In this document: positions 1 to 9,504 of the stretch, piece after piece
How the letters are laid out: every line of letters begins with the position of its first letter
Position numbering within the stretch: position 1 is the stretch's first letter
Assembly: GCA_030141605.1 (NCBI GenBank)
Contig: JAQGDQ010000141.1
Span: 1-22,500, forward strand
From: Tubiluchus corallicola
Lineage: Eukaryota > Priapulida > Priapulimorpha > Priapulimorphida > Tubiluchidae
Reading direction: 5' to 3'
DNA: 22,500 bases
Notes under the pieces: model-generated
Databases searched by the model: none
What the model was told of the DNA's origin: nothing
Seen by the model: the letters and a program-made list of their open reading frames with translations, nothing else
Translations under genes and position numbers: made by a program

Positions 1-240
1 CACTCCTGAGCGATCTAATGATGGTAGTGTTAAAACAGTTGACCAGCTATAACTGATAAATCTTAGCCCGCCTTGAACATTGGGCATATGTAATAAAAAA
101 TTTACTTATATACCGCACTACATCATTTAAAATCTCAGCACGCTGAACAATAAAATACATTTCATAAATTCATAAAAAAAATAAAATTTAAAAGACATTA
201 AAATTAAAAATAATTCGTAATAAAAAGTACAATATAAAAT

Positions 241-360
241 GGCGGTCTAGTGCACAAAGGCGTCAGTTTTGTAAGCAAAATGTCCTGGTTCAAATCCAAA
301 CTGTATCACTTCTTTTTCACATTTCCTGTACTTCAAGTTTGGTATCAAAATTTAAAACTT
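241..360 (+). repeat. tRNA-derived SINE-like head
   Basis: A tRNA-like segment carries an internal RNA polymerase III promoter pattern. An A-box-like stretch at 248-258 begins TAGTGCACAAA. A B box, GGTTCAAATCC at 287-297, matches the GGTTCRANNCC consensus exactly, and 28 bases separate the two. No cloverleaf with good acceptor pairing is visible, so this is a SINE head or tRNA pseudogene rather than a working tRNA. The body after base 300 is AT-rich and its 3' end cannot be placed. Confidence 0.5.
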
Positions 361-1440
361 GTGCCAAATAATGATGTTGACTTTAAGATTTCAATAATTC
401 ATACTTTATTTATAATCATTATTTAAGTCAGCTTTGCATTAATAATTAACATAAGGTCAAAAGGTCTTCTGCCAATTGTAAATAACAATTCTACAACTTC
501 ATAACAGAGACTGTTATTAAACGGCTTCTACTCCTGCCAGACGCACTACCACATTTCTTTTAGGTTGTTTACGCAGCTGGATACGCAATAACGCATAACC
601 AGTTCTGGATGTCTGGTAAACGCTGCTTTACGTATTATCATCTGTCATACTCTTCGCGTACGTAATGTTCTTCTAGTTCAGCTACATAAGTCATTTAATA
701 AATTCGCATAATTTTTCTCCGCCTACTTCGAGTAATAATACTATTATTCATAGAAGCAGTAAAATTTGTTTGAACGGGAAAGGGGGTGGTGCCAATTTTC
801 AACTTTGTATGCCAGAAAACCATTGAAACAATAATCAAATGTTTAAAATTTTATTTGAAAAAATAATTTAGTTTGTCGATTAAGTAAAAATGTCTTCTTA
901 AGCTACGTCAACACTGTACGACATAAATGGGTATCCACTTTTTAATGTAGACATCACACGTTACGTGTCGAGTGTGCATAGAGATGATGGAGATTTGTTT
1001 AAATGTCAAATAACGTCATTAGTGCCGGGTTATTTAATTTATTGTTCAGAGAATTTAGTTGAAAAACTACACATGACTGTTGTCGTCAACGTAACAATAG
1101 GAATGAAAGGCCAAAGTAGATTAGTCGGCACATGTTTTCCTTGCATTTTGTGTAAAAATTGTTCGCTTATATTCATTGTAGTGCCTTTGATCTTCTGTGT
1201 ACAGCCTATTAATAGCTGTTTTATTAAGTTGTAAAATCACAGCTTTGTGAGCGTTTGACCTTTTTGCTTTCATGCAAACTGTGGAAACCTGTCAATTTTA
1301 ATAAAGCACATCAGTGACTTTACCCAGTGTACTGCACGCTGCGTGTAAACCTCGACAACCTGACATGTCGCAAAAAGTTACAAATTTCACTCAGTTATAT
1401 TTTATTCCCTGTTTTACACACTTTCCGGGTTTTTTTTGCA
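361..1440. other. Unassigned AT-rich DNA, no gene recognised
   Basis: No domain, RNA gene or clear repeat is visible. The longest open frame, 89 codons at 965-1234 on the plus strand, starts at GTG and has no recognisable motif. A frame of about 33 codons on the minus strand near 530-640 is within chance expectation. Confidence 0.6.
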
Positions 1441-1447
1441 TTTTAAC

Positions 1448-1496
1448 ATGTACATATATATATATATATATACATGTATACAGTGTATATATATAC
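1448..1496. repeat. (TA)n microsatellite
   Basis: Two TA runs flank a short ACATGTATACAGTG interruption, immediately left of the 51-bp tandem repeat. Such tracts often mutate by slippage. Confidence 0.85.
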
Positions 1497-1676
1497 TGCT
1501 ATTATAAGCTTGAATTCTTGTGCACTTTCCACATATACATATATAATACTAATTTATGATTGGATTATTATGTTCTTTCCACATATACATACATATATTG
1601 CTAATATAAGCTTGGATTCTTACACACTTTCCACATATACGTACCTATATTGCAAATATAAGCTTTTGTTCTTACA
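1489..1676. repeat. Tandem repeat, unit about 51 bp, about 3.6 copies
   Basis: The landmark CTTTCCACATATAC recurs at 1525, 1575 and 1627, giving periods of 50 and 52 bp. Each unit also carries a variant of ATATAAGCTTGGATTCTT. The copies are visibly diverged and contain different stops, so the array is non-coding and fairly old. Confidence 0.85.
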
Positions 1677-1743
1677 AGTACCAGATGGTGAGTTTTTTGC
1701 AAGTCGAGTATTCAGTGTGAAAAGGCATTTACAGTTCTAAAGT

Positions 1744-2010
1744 AAAAGCAGCTGCATTCAAACTTGGGTGACCTATACCTATAGTAGCAAGTGAGGGACA
1801 GATTTTAGTTGGGCAGTCAGTGACCTTGAATTATTGACCCAAGGTAAAGAGTTGGGCAAATGAACTTGGGTAACATATATTAGAAATATGAAGATATTTT
1901 GATGACCGGTACTAAAGCCACAGGCAAAAAAGAATGCCGTGACTCTCTCACTCTGGCTGTCTGTCCGTCCGTCCGTCCGCCCTGTCTGTTTGTCCGTTAC
2001 ACTTTTCAAT
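1744..2010. repeat. Probable dispersed repeat with AGGTCA-like motifs and a (GTCC)n tract
   Basis: The stretch carries repeated GTGACC, GTGACCTTGA and GACCCAAGGT motifs. It is followed at about 1956-1996 by a CTGT/CCGT microsatellite. I recall this combination from dispersed repeats of marine invertebrates, especially molluscs. No second copy is present in the window, so the repeat status rests on recall. Confidence 0.35.
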
Positions 2011-2175
2011 TCCAAAAGTATTTACCAAATTGAGTTAACTAGTTAATAAATTAGAGCTGTTTAATTAGTTAATTTTGAATTAATTTAAATTGCAATGTTC
2101 CTCTGGTCTGAATCACTTGTCTCATTAGCAATGGGAAAACTACGAAAAACAGAAGTGTATGGTATCAAACAAATA

Positions 2176-2356
2176 TAGAATTAGAATTAGAATTAGTTTA
2201 TTCACCGTAATGATTTCACATAACATAAGTAGGCAACGATAACTATAAAATTAACGAAATTAAAATTTAACTACAAAAAAAATCATATACAGAGGGCAAA
2301 TTTCTTTACCGAATCAACAAAAATATCGCGTTTTAATGTAGGGGCACACTAGTTCT
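2176..2356 (-). mobile_element. LINE 3' untranslated region and microsatellite tail
   Basis: On the minus strand this follows the stop codon of the LINE remnant at 2357-2570. It ends with AATAAA (plus-strand TTTATT at 2197-2202) and then about three AATTCT units (2176-2196). A short microsatellite instead of poly(A) is known from CR1/L2-type LINEs. It fixes both the element's orientation and its 3' end. Confidence 0.7.
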
Positions 2357-2570
2357 TCACTCATACGTCTTAACACATCTCCAACAATATTTCATTAACG
2401 ACGTTAAATTTGGGGAGTGCATAAGGTTACAAATGCTAGAAAAGTTCAACTCAGAATGTTCAATTCGTAAATCTTCTGTCACCGGACATCTCAATAAGAC
2501 GTGGGCTTCTGTTTGAACTTCTTCCCACATGTACATAATCTGTCTTCTCTCGGTATTCTACCAACCCCAC
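2357..2570 (-). pseudogene. LINE ORF2 C-terminal remnant with CCHC-type motif
   Basis: Read on the minus strand, this is the extreme C-terminus of a non-LTR retrotransposon polyprotein, truncated at its 5' side. The frame reads RIPREDRLCTCG, then after a one-base frameshift VQTEAHVLLRCPV, and ends VKTYE before a TGA stop at 2357-2359. The C-x-C-G ... H-x4-C pattern is a zinc-knuckle-like motif found after the reverse transcriptase in several LINE clades. The same block, including the closing KTYE/KAYE and stop, recurs at 9505-9768, so both belong to one family. The frameshift shows it is dead. The clade cannot be named from this much sequence. Confidence 0.75.
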
Positions 2571-2948
2571 TATACATGTATAATTATTAAAACTCCGTAT
2601 AATTTTAAATTGTTGATTTTGTTTCGAATTATTGACGCTTTATGTAAATAATTTTTATGTTAACCATTGTCAGAACTGTAAATCCTCGACATCTTGTTTG
2701 TGCCAAAGTGAAAACGTTCATCAAAGGCGGGAAAGAAGCCCAAAGCTACTTACTGCATTTAACTATCAAGGAAGCCATTTATGGAAGTGAAACGTTCCAA
2801 CGTTTGTTCTCGTGATGCGCTACCGCTTCTTTTGACAAAAGTTGTGCGGATAATCTGATTTCATTAAAAACTCGCTATAATTCTGCGAACATGCAGCTGT
2901 AATGCTTATTGCACTGAAAGGCTTCAGTGGAGTCAGGTGTAGACGACA
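2571..2948. other. Unassigned AT-rich DNA
   Basis: The upstream flank of the truncated LINE. No further LINE coding sequence continues here in any frame I read, so the 5' truncation lies near 2570. Confidence 0.5.
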
Positions 2949-3006
2949 CTGAAAACGAGCAACAGCGACAGTGGCGACTGAAAACGAGCAACAGCGACAG
3001 TGGCGA
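2949..3006. repeat. Tandem duplication of 29 bp, 2 copies
   Basis: Units 2949-2977 and 2978-3006 appear identical (CTGAAAACGAGCAACAGC and onward). Because 29 is not a multiple of 3, the duplication shifts any reading frame passing through it. One plus-strand frame then runs to 3133 with a C-x-C-x2-C-x2-C cluster (CNCHTCTPC) and a short heptad-like KLKERLSFLEGL. I do not recognise a family. Confidence 0.9.
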
Positions 3007-3570
3007 TGACTGCAACTGTCATACATGTACTCCATGTGCGGAAATGAGACGGATTACAGAGAACAAAAAATTAAAGGAAAGGCTAAGCTTTCTAGAAGGT
3101 CTAGCTTATTTCAATGTTCGCGAAAAATGTTAAAAGGATTTAGTAATAAAACTACAATTAGTAAAGTCACTTTAAAGTCGCGATCACTTCATAATTGCGC
3201 GCTCCCATTTTTGACGCCCATTCTTCTTCCAATGACGTCATTCGTCATGAAAAAAAGTAGCGCACTGTCAATCTTCATCAAAAGTATAAGTTTTTACAAA
3301 CAAATTAGCTAATTTTGAAATATTTTTGCGTGAACATTAAGTAAGCTGCAGAAGTTTGAATTAGTTTAAGCACCACATGCTTACGGAAAGCCACGACGCA
3401 CTTACGAAAAGTTACGAAGTCTCCCAATTACGTCATAAGTTTCAAGTGAATTTTCTATTCTCAGGTAATACATTTAAAATTTATCCTTTATAGGCGGTGA
3501 ATATTATTCTAAGTGAAAAGTTATAGAAGTATTTTCGTGTTTAAACACTAACAAGATTGAATACTGATGC
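3007..3570. other. Unassigned DNA with one CRE-like palindrome
   Basis: No gene is recognised. The perfect palindrome TGACGTCA lies at 3233-3240, the consensus for CREB/ATF factors. A single 8-bp site is weak evidence of function. Confidence 0.4.
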
Positions 3571-3804
3571 GCAGAGGTGGTGGTGAGTCCTTTGCTGTTC
3601 ATTTTCTGCTGCTGTTGTCGCCGTCATCGCCGCCATAGCTGCATCCAGCCACTGTCGTGGATGTTGTTTTCCTGCTGTGGTTATGCTAATATTGTAGTGA
3701 TTGCTATCAACATTGCAGTCACTGCCACTGCTGCTGCTGCTGTCACCATCATTTTATTGTCGTTGTTGTTCCTCGTTTTCTTTGCCATTCTGGTTATTGG
3801 TTAG
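3571..3804. repeat. Degenerate trinucleotide low-complexity tract
   Basis: Imperfect CTG, GTT and GCC triplets (for example CTGCTGCTGCTGCTG near 3728) keep a 75-codon plus-strand frame open. The product would be Cys/Val/Ile/Leu-rich low complexity with no domain. I read it as a decayed microsatellite rather than a membrane protein. Confidence 0.6.
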
Positions 3805-4044
3805 GCAGAACGTCCAACTCTTTCAGTCTTTGAAGGTATCGCTTTAGAATGTTTTGAACATCAACTACCATCGACTGCAACACAGCAAACATATACGTCA
3901 TATTCTGATATTATTTTAACGAATTCTCAGAACCAATGTACATTAATGGTTTTCAAAACCAACTCAAACGCACGAACATCTTTTAGACGACAGATGCTAA
4001 AATAATAGTTGCACAAAGTACACTTACCAAATTGGGAAGCTTTT

Positions 4045-4320
4045 TTATTTGTATTTATTTTTTATTTATTTATAATACATCCATGAACTGAAGTCAAGAG
4101 ACTTATATGTCCATTAAAAACATCGTAAAACTTATCGACAATGTACAGAAAGTAAAATTACTGCTAAAAGTAGAAAATACGTAGTATATGGTTAGTACAA
4201 TATAAACACACAAGTAGGTGCAAATAAATTAAAAGTGCCGGTAAAAAGATTAAAACTTGATTAGTACGATAAAATTGTATAACTATGGTAAAAAATTTAC
4301 ATCTTACATCTTTTATCAAA
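4045..4320 (-). mobile_element. LINE 3' untranslated region, A/T-rich end
   Basis: This lies 3' of the stop codon of the reverse-transcriptase remnant at 4321. On the minus strand it ends in an A-rich stretch containing AATAAATA-like motifs (plus strand TATTTATTTTTTATTTATTT near 4050-4072), consistent with an element 3' end. Confidence 0.55.
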
Positions 4321-4620
4321 TCACATATTTTCTAGTAAATATTTTCTTAAAAGTTTCTTAAATTTATTTATATTACTAGCTTGTTTTATTTTACTGGGTA
4401 AATTATTACCTATTACAGCACCATTATACATGATAGAATGTTTCATAACGTTTGTTCTGCACTTAGGATATGGAATTTGTGGTATTGTCGAGTTTGATAT
4501 GAATACATACTGCTATTATAACTGAAAAAATTGTGATACATATTAAGCGAAAGATTTTTTTATAGATCATATACAAATAATTTAGATTATTAACAATTTG
4601 TACTTATCCTTACAGCTTAT
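4321..4620 (-). pseudogene. LINE reverse transcriptase C-terminal remnant
   Basis: On the minus strand the frame reads SYQTRQYHKFHI, then after a frameshift PKCRTNVMKHSIMYNGAV, then NNLPSKIKQASNINKFKKLL, and ends LLENM with TGA at 4321-4323. This is the usual end of LINE reverse-transcriptase ORFs of the CR1/jockey-like superfamily: a TR...(H/Y) stretch, P-x-x-(K/R)T-N, a YxGAxxWNxLP core and an FKxxLxxYL tail. The W of the core is G here. At least two frameshifts (near 4480 and 4550) and 5' truncation show it is dead. It differs clearly from the family at 2357 and 9505. Confidence 0.8.
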
Positions 4621-5439
4621 TTTCAACTGCATGTGTTATAATTACATCGAAATATCAAAATAATACAGCAGCTCAGTCTATTCACATGTAAATTTAAAAA
4701 CAGTGTTAAGGAAGCGATATTTTAATATTAAAAACTGGAAATCGAACAAAGATTTTGTTTGGAAATGCTAGGAAACTTTATGCAGTTAAGCTTGATCAGC
4801 CAAGTGAATAAAAATCTAAAGAAGAATATTTGATTAGCAAAATTTACGAAATCTATGGCTCATAAAAAATACTGTTATAAAAGATTAAACAAAACGGACG
4901 TTCTACTGAATCTACTAATGAATGAGTCTTATGTGCTTTAAAATTAAGACCAAAATCTCCAAAACGTGGAAAGATTATGCTAAGTGGTAGACTAATTTGT
5001 AGAAACCGCAGATATTGCTTTGTATAAAGAAAAATGTGTCCTTGTATTTATTAAAAAGCGTTTAAAAATAATGAAAAAAATTAAAATTATTCAACAAAAA
5101 TCCATGTGGTAATTTAAAGTAGTAAGATAGTTCTTTGTACTATAATTCACTTCAACGTCCAGCTAAGTCAACTTAATGTAAATGGGCAGATCCAGACATT
5201 GATAATTATCAAGCTTGGTCCTCTAATATGTACACTTAAACAAAAACCGAACTGTCTAGACTCTAGACTCAATCTCACTTTAATTTACTTTAATTATCCA
5301 AAATACACATTTTCTTGCCTATAAAATTTAGCAATTGTTTCTTATATTTGAATAATTAGCTTAGAATGTTAATTAACGGCAACCGAACACAGCTATTGCT
5401 CAAAAACTAACCACAGTTTGTACAATGGCAGGCATCTTC
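4621..5439. other. AT-rich DNA, nothing recognised
   Basis: No frame, tandem repeat, terminal inverted repeat or RNA-like structure stands out. It may hold decayed 5' LINE sequence or ordinary intergenic DNA. Confidence 0.5.
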
Positions 5440-6010
5440 CCTTGCGCGTCAAGCACGTTTGCGTAAGTGTTACTGCTTAAACGCGTGATGTCACGAAAAT
5501 GGGCTCTGCAGCACATGACGTCAGAAACTAACACTGCAGTTCATGATCATGGTTATTACGGTACCGCCTTCTATTTGTCGGCCAGTGTGACAAAAAGGCA
5601 CCGTTGCCAATCTTAGTGGATTCACTGAGCCGCGCGTAGCTTTGAAATTTTAACGAAATTTGAGTATCCGAGGTAATTATTATTTAATCTAAACTTTGGT
5701 TTAAAAAAAATCTATTGTAGTTTTCAATATTTTAAAGCATTCTTTATTCTGAACTAATGTTTACACAATCATTCGGTTTTCCTTTAACTGCAGAAGTTAG
5801 CTATTTTTTCCACATTCATCCATCTCAACGACATAAATAGCCAACATGTGGAACCGATCAGAGGCAGCTTCCCGGCGATCACCCATTTATATACCGATCA
5901 CACTCGGCATTGTTTAACTTTAATCTCCAAGCACGCGCACAGTGCCCACGCGGCTGTTACAATAAATTCAGTTCAGAAGCATAAGCCAGCGTGAGACAGA
6001 GAGATACCTG
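5440..6010. promoter_or_regulatory. Candidate regulatory or conserved non-coding block
   Basis: Local GC rises and simple repeats are absent. The block carries a perfect CRE palindrome TGACGTCA (5516-5523), a nearby TGATGTCAC (about 5487), and a TATA-like TTTATATACC (about 5886) followed by a GC-richer stretch with ACGCGCAC. No open frame explains the composition. Assignment as regulatory is inference from composition and motifs only. Confidence 0.25.
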
Positions 6011-6799
6011 GGCAGAAAATTTATTAAATTGTTGAAACACAGTCTCTGTGACAAGTGAGAGGTTATTTGCTTAGAATTTATACGAAATTGTATTTTCTCT
6101 GATGGGAAAATGATCCTGCGTACTTGACTTCTAAGAGTACATGGGCATTTAGTGGCTTAACGTATCTAAAAAACGGTTACTCAGTCAGAGGTGATTTACA
6201 TTCCGAGAAACAATTTAAACGTGCTTCTTAAAACCAGCACACTTTCTCTCTATTAATGTAAAGAAAAAGGAGAAGAAAAATAGACGAAGAAACAAGAAGA
6301 GCAGCAAGAAAAAGACAGTGAAAATGACGGCGACGATTATGCTGACGACGACCACAAACAAAGCAGAAGATTTGAAGTTACATTAAACTGGTTCTTTGTT
6401 AATCATATCAAAATTAATAGTTTAAGTAAGATTGTATTTTTATATTAATGCAGCTGATGTCTCCAATTTCTATACAAATCTGTAGTTATGTAAGTAATGC
6501 CTTGTTAAATCTAGACCTTTCTCATTTAGCAGCAAAATGTGGGCGAGTTTCTATTGAAGATGGTTATATTAAGTTTTTTTTGACGTAGAAATTTTAGCAA
6601 TAACATTGCTTGATAAGAGACTCGGCAATATTTTCTGTAGAAATAAATTGAGCTGAAGAAAAAGACCTTTTCTAATTTACCTTGAAAGTTTTAAAACCAT
6701 TGTATAGGAAAGGGTGTTGACAAATCTTTTTATGAGTGAACGAGCAACGGCGATACTGACTTTAAAAAAGAGGCTTCTGCCAAATTGGAAATAAAGGAA
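6011..6799. other. Unassigned DNA with a purine-rich low-complexity tract
   Basis: A tract of about 100 bp at 6262-6362 is rich in GAA, AAG and GAC triplets and encodes only Lys/Arg/Thr-rich low complexity. The rest shows nothing recognisable. Confidence 0.5.
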
Positions 6800-7020
6800 T
6801 CAGAGATAAAGTGTGAACAAGCCTCAACAACACCCGTCTCGTTACATTGCAAGTCCAGCGTTGATCAACTCATATATGATATATCTTTGTTAAGCATCTT
6901 ATGCCGTCTTGAAGCTTCGAGGATGTTAATTGCGAATAACTGAAGCGCAGTCGCGCGCGGCAGATTTAGATGAAAAGAGGTTTCACATGTGAGAACCTAG
7001 CCCAACATCACCCAACCCCT
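6800..7020. promoter_or_regulatory. Candidate conserved non-coding block, small
   Basis: A repeat-free stretch with TTAATTGCGAATAACTG (about 6927) beside a CpG-containing GTCGCGCGCGGC (6950-6961). In an AT-rich repeat-laden window such blocks can be enhancers, but there is no direct evidence here. Confidence 0.15.
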
Positions 7021-7295
7021 TCATTTACTCTTAAGTCAGAAGAAAGATGGAAGGGTGTTTTAAAGAAAAAAGAGGGAAGGCAAGAATGACAGCGTGTTTA
7101 GAAAGAAAATTCGCAATCCCTCTTCTAAAGGAGAATTATAAGATGTTACTGATAAATATCGCAGTGATTGAAAATACATATTATATTTCTGCATTGAGGC
7201 ATAAATATTGAAATTAATGCTGTCAAAAACTTTTGCAATAACCGCACTTTCCAAAAATATTAGGACATAAGTAGGAATTTTTATGAAAATGAAAT

Positions 7296-7378
7296 TTATT
7301 ATTAAAACAACACCACTTTTATGTAAAACGTTAATTTACAACTGTTTAAAAACATGTCCGAACGTTTCGACAGCAATC
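7296..7378. repeat. Left arm of an imperfect inverted repeat
   Basis: Inner part: AACGTTTCGACAGCAAT near 7362-7378. Outer part: TTATTATTAAAACAACACCA at 7296-7315. Both are mirrored in reverse complement by the right arm (7494-7551). The inner 30 bp match at about 28 positions. This arm has about 26 bp of extra sequence in its middle that the right arm lacks. Confidence 0.8.
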
Positions 7379-7505
7379 AGCTGTCATCATCAGTGGTACA
7401 ACATACACTATTGCCGTCGAAGCTGTCATCATCAGTGGTACAACATGCACTATTGTTGTGGAAGCTGTCATCATCAGTGGTACAACATACACTATTGCTG
7501 TCGAA
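7379..7505. repeat. Three tandem 42-bp units between inverted arms
   Basis: The landmark CTGTCATCATCAGTGGTACA occurs at 7381, 7423 and 7465, an exact 42-bp period. Units differ at only a few positions. Since 42 is 14 codons, frames stay open through the array on both strands, which accounts for a 151-codon minus-strand frame (7346-7801) and an 80-codon plus-strand frame. Neither shows a domain. With the flanking inverted arms this looks like a small foldback-type or retroelement-derived unit. Confidence 0.9.
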
Positions 7506-7551
7506 ACGTTTGGACAAGTTTTTAATAAAAGTTGTGTTGTTTTAATAATAA
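7494..7551. repeat. Right arm of an imperfect inverted repeat
   Basis: Begins ATTGCTGTCGAAACGTTTGG and ends TTGTTTTAATAATAA, complementary to the arm at 7296-7378. Outside it, similarity stops abruptly, which gives the element's probable right edge. Confidence 0.8.
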
Positions 7552-7679
7552 GTACACTGCTTTGAAGTGCCTGTATCAATTGCCTTAAAAATGAAATCAA
7601 AATTACAAGAGTCACAAAATTAGATGTACTTCGCCGGAGGGTCCTAGATTTTAGAGGCCCCCCAAGCTTCACCTGAGAG

Positions 7680-8460
7680 TATATCCGGCACTGCCCTGCT
7701 GCGTGACCATTAACGAGACCATTAACCATTCTGCGAAGAAGCGCCGAGATTGCAAATAAATGGTATATATTAATAGCTGGCTCAATTAACACACTAGGCA
7801 ATTAATGCTACCCCAACATTAACTACACACAGCAGCGGATACATGGATGCCTGGAGCTTTAGACCTACATTTTCCCCTTCAGCCAACCTCAACAGCCTTT
7901 CAGATGTACTTTTAATCAAGAAGAGAGTATGAAGAGAGATGACATTGTTCTCAATCAGTGCAAACGATCTCATAGGTCGTTAAGCTGCTCGCTCCCCCCC
8001 CCCCTCCTACCCTTCTCTCGCTCATCCTCGCGCGATTTGCAAATGAAACTGAATAAGACGATCAATCTTATTCATTATCAGTTTGAGCAAACAGGGACAG
8101 GCGACCAGTTGGTTCCGATATAAACCCCCTGATCGATAGTATGGTTTAATTATCGATACGAATAGTGACATTGAATGGAATCCCATAATGCCCTGCGCTG
8201 CGCCTCGGCGACTCGAAGCCAAGTTTGCAGAAGGCAGTAGCTGTGCTGAGCAGCAGATAACGTAATTAGAATGGGTCTCAAGAGCGGCTTGAGTTAATGC
8301 AATACAAAATATGCTGATGCGCCTCAAATCGGGCTGATGAGGCACGCATTATAAAGAGAGAGCAGGGAAAGGGTTAATTAGAATGTGAAGTGAGCGTAGA
8401 AGTGGGAAGAAAGAGGCCGGGAAATGGATTGAAGTTTAGGCTGTTGCTCATAGGTGGCGA
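7680..8460. promoter_or_regulatory. Candidate cis-regulatory / conserved non-coding cluster
   Basis: This repeat-poor block has higher GC and many homeodomain-type cores. It contains the palindromic POU-type octamer ATTTGCAAAT (8035-8044), an ATTGCAAATAAATG motif (about 7749), TAATTAGAATG twice (8263-8273 and 8375-8385), and a divergent pair ATCGATA / TATCGATA (8132-8138 and 8151-8158) resembling Cut/Onecut sites. An 11-base C run lies at 7994-8004. A 107-codon minus-strand frame (8022-8345) has no recognisable domain and I do not call it a gene. The regulatory role is inference from motif clustering. Confidence 0.35.
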
Positions 8461-8594
8461 CTCCAGCAACAGGAAAAGACAAAGACAGATTTATTAAAAA
8501 TCGTTTGTTTAACAGACAACACTGGCACTAATGGCTGTTTAACGACTTACAACAATACAGGTAAGCACGCAACACACAAACAACGGCTAACGTG

Positions 8595-8985
8595 TTTATT
8601 TGTTTATTAAATAAAAACTATTACAATTACATAATCAGATATATTAAATACGATTACACAAACAAATACTTAGTGGGCAGTCCATTAGTGAACAAAAGCT
8701 TAACTACTTGCAGCTGAGATAAAAGCTAAAACTTGGAAGCCCAACTACAATGCATTGTGTGTTGTTAGGTGTTAAGGGCAGGATAAAAGAGATGCCCAAT
8801 AAAAAGAGATGACATGAAGGTAAAATTAGGGTGTAAGTAAGTAATGTAAGTAGAAGAGAAGAAAAAAGATAAAAATTATAAAAAAAATAAAAATGTAGGT
8901 ATATGCCACGGCATCGACAGCCGCTAGTATCGAACTCAGATTGCGTGGTTACAGTCCGAAATCTAAGCGACTGGACCACCCAACC
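8595..8985 (-). repeat. tRNA-derived SINE, minus strand
   Basis: On the minus strand the head starts near 8985. An A box, TGGTCCAGTCG (8968-8978), fits TRGYNNARNNG exactly. A B-box-like AGTTCGATACT lies at 8926-8936, 31 bases on. The anticodon region GGACTGTAACC resembles tRNA-Tyr. Downstream is a pyrimidine-rich stretch and then AT-rich DNA ending with AATAAACAAATAAA-like sequence near 8595-8615, which may be the tail. The head is well supported; the 3' limit is a guess. Confidence 0.55.
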
Positions 8986-8989
8986 CAGG

Positions 8990-9112
8990 ACCGAATTAAT
9001 GCATGTGTAGGCTAGCTAGTTGCCCGCGGACCCCAGAGCATAAGGTTCCGTGCAAGACTATGTATGTTGTGACTTACTGTCAATAAATGAATACTATACT
9101 ATACTAAACTAT
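8990..9112 (+). mobile_element. Probable retroelement 3' end with (ACTAT)n tail
   Basis: The segment ends GTCAATAAATGAATACTATA and continues as ACTAT repeats to 9112. AATAAA followed by a short microsatellite is the pattern of the other LINE ends in this window, here on the plus strand. No coding part remains. Confidence 0.4.
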
Positions 9113-9504
9113 AAATATTTGTTATTGTGTTGCAAGACATTGGCATTCGCCTCTGATTTAGTATCACGATCGCCTCACATGTTTATATAATAGTAGTAGT
9201 TGTGGTTTTTCTTACCATAAAATTATTATTTTACAATCTTTGACACGGATAGCAGAATTGAAACATTTCCTAGTCCTAAATTTTCTTCTTTTCAGAAAAC
9301 AGCAACACTACACAAAGGTTAAAAAAATTCACAATAACAAATTTTCGTGCTGTGTCAGTGAAAAAGATATGAAGATATGATAATGACAGGGCTGAAACTA
9401 GAAGATGATTCAACAATGTAGACAGAGGCAATGTAAATGAGCTTACGGAATTTTACAGAATTGTAACACTTCATTGAGGTACTAGCAAACATTAGTGTAA
9501 TTTT
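9113..9504. other. Unassigned; right part likely 3' UTR of the next LINE
   Basis: Sequence next to 9505 lies 3' of that LINE's stop codon on the minus strand. No tail microsatellite comparable to that at 2176 is evident, so the element's 3' border is not placed. Confidence 0.4.

Noticed and set aside
241-300. Functional tRNA gene
   Set aside because: The B box is exact, but the A box is imperfect and no paired acceptor stem or clean cloverleaf is visible.
965-1234. 89-codon plus-strand open frame
   Set aside because: GTG start, no recognisable motif, no splice context; length is plausible by chance in AT-rich DNA.
7362-7420. Hammerhead ribozyme: CTGATGA ... GCTGTCGAAAC on the minus strand
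   Set aside because: Stem II (GACAGC/GCTGTC) forms, but an extra U separates it from CUGAUGA. No convincing stem I pairs across the cleavage site, and stem III would be about 3 bp. Resemblance only.
7346-7801. 151-codon minus-strand open frame
   Set aside because: Kept open by 42-bp (14-codon) tandem units and running into unrelated sequence; no domain.
8022-8345. 107-codon minus-strand open frame in the candidate regulatory block
   Set aside because: No domain or repeat-independent homology recognised, and it spans binding-site-like motifs. Coding cannot be excluded without alignment.
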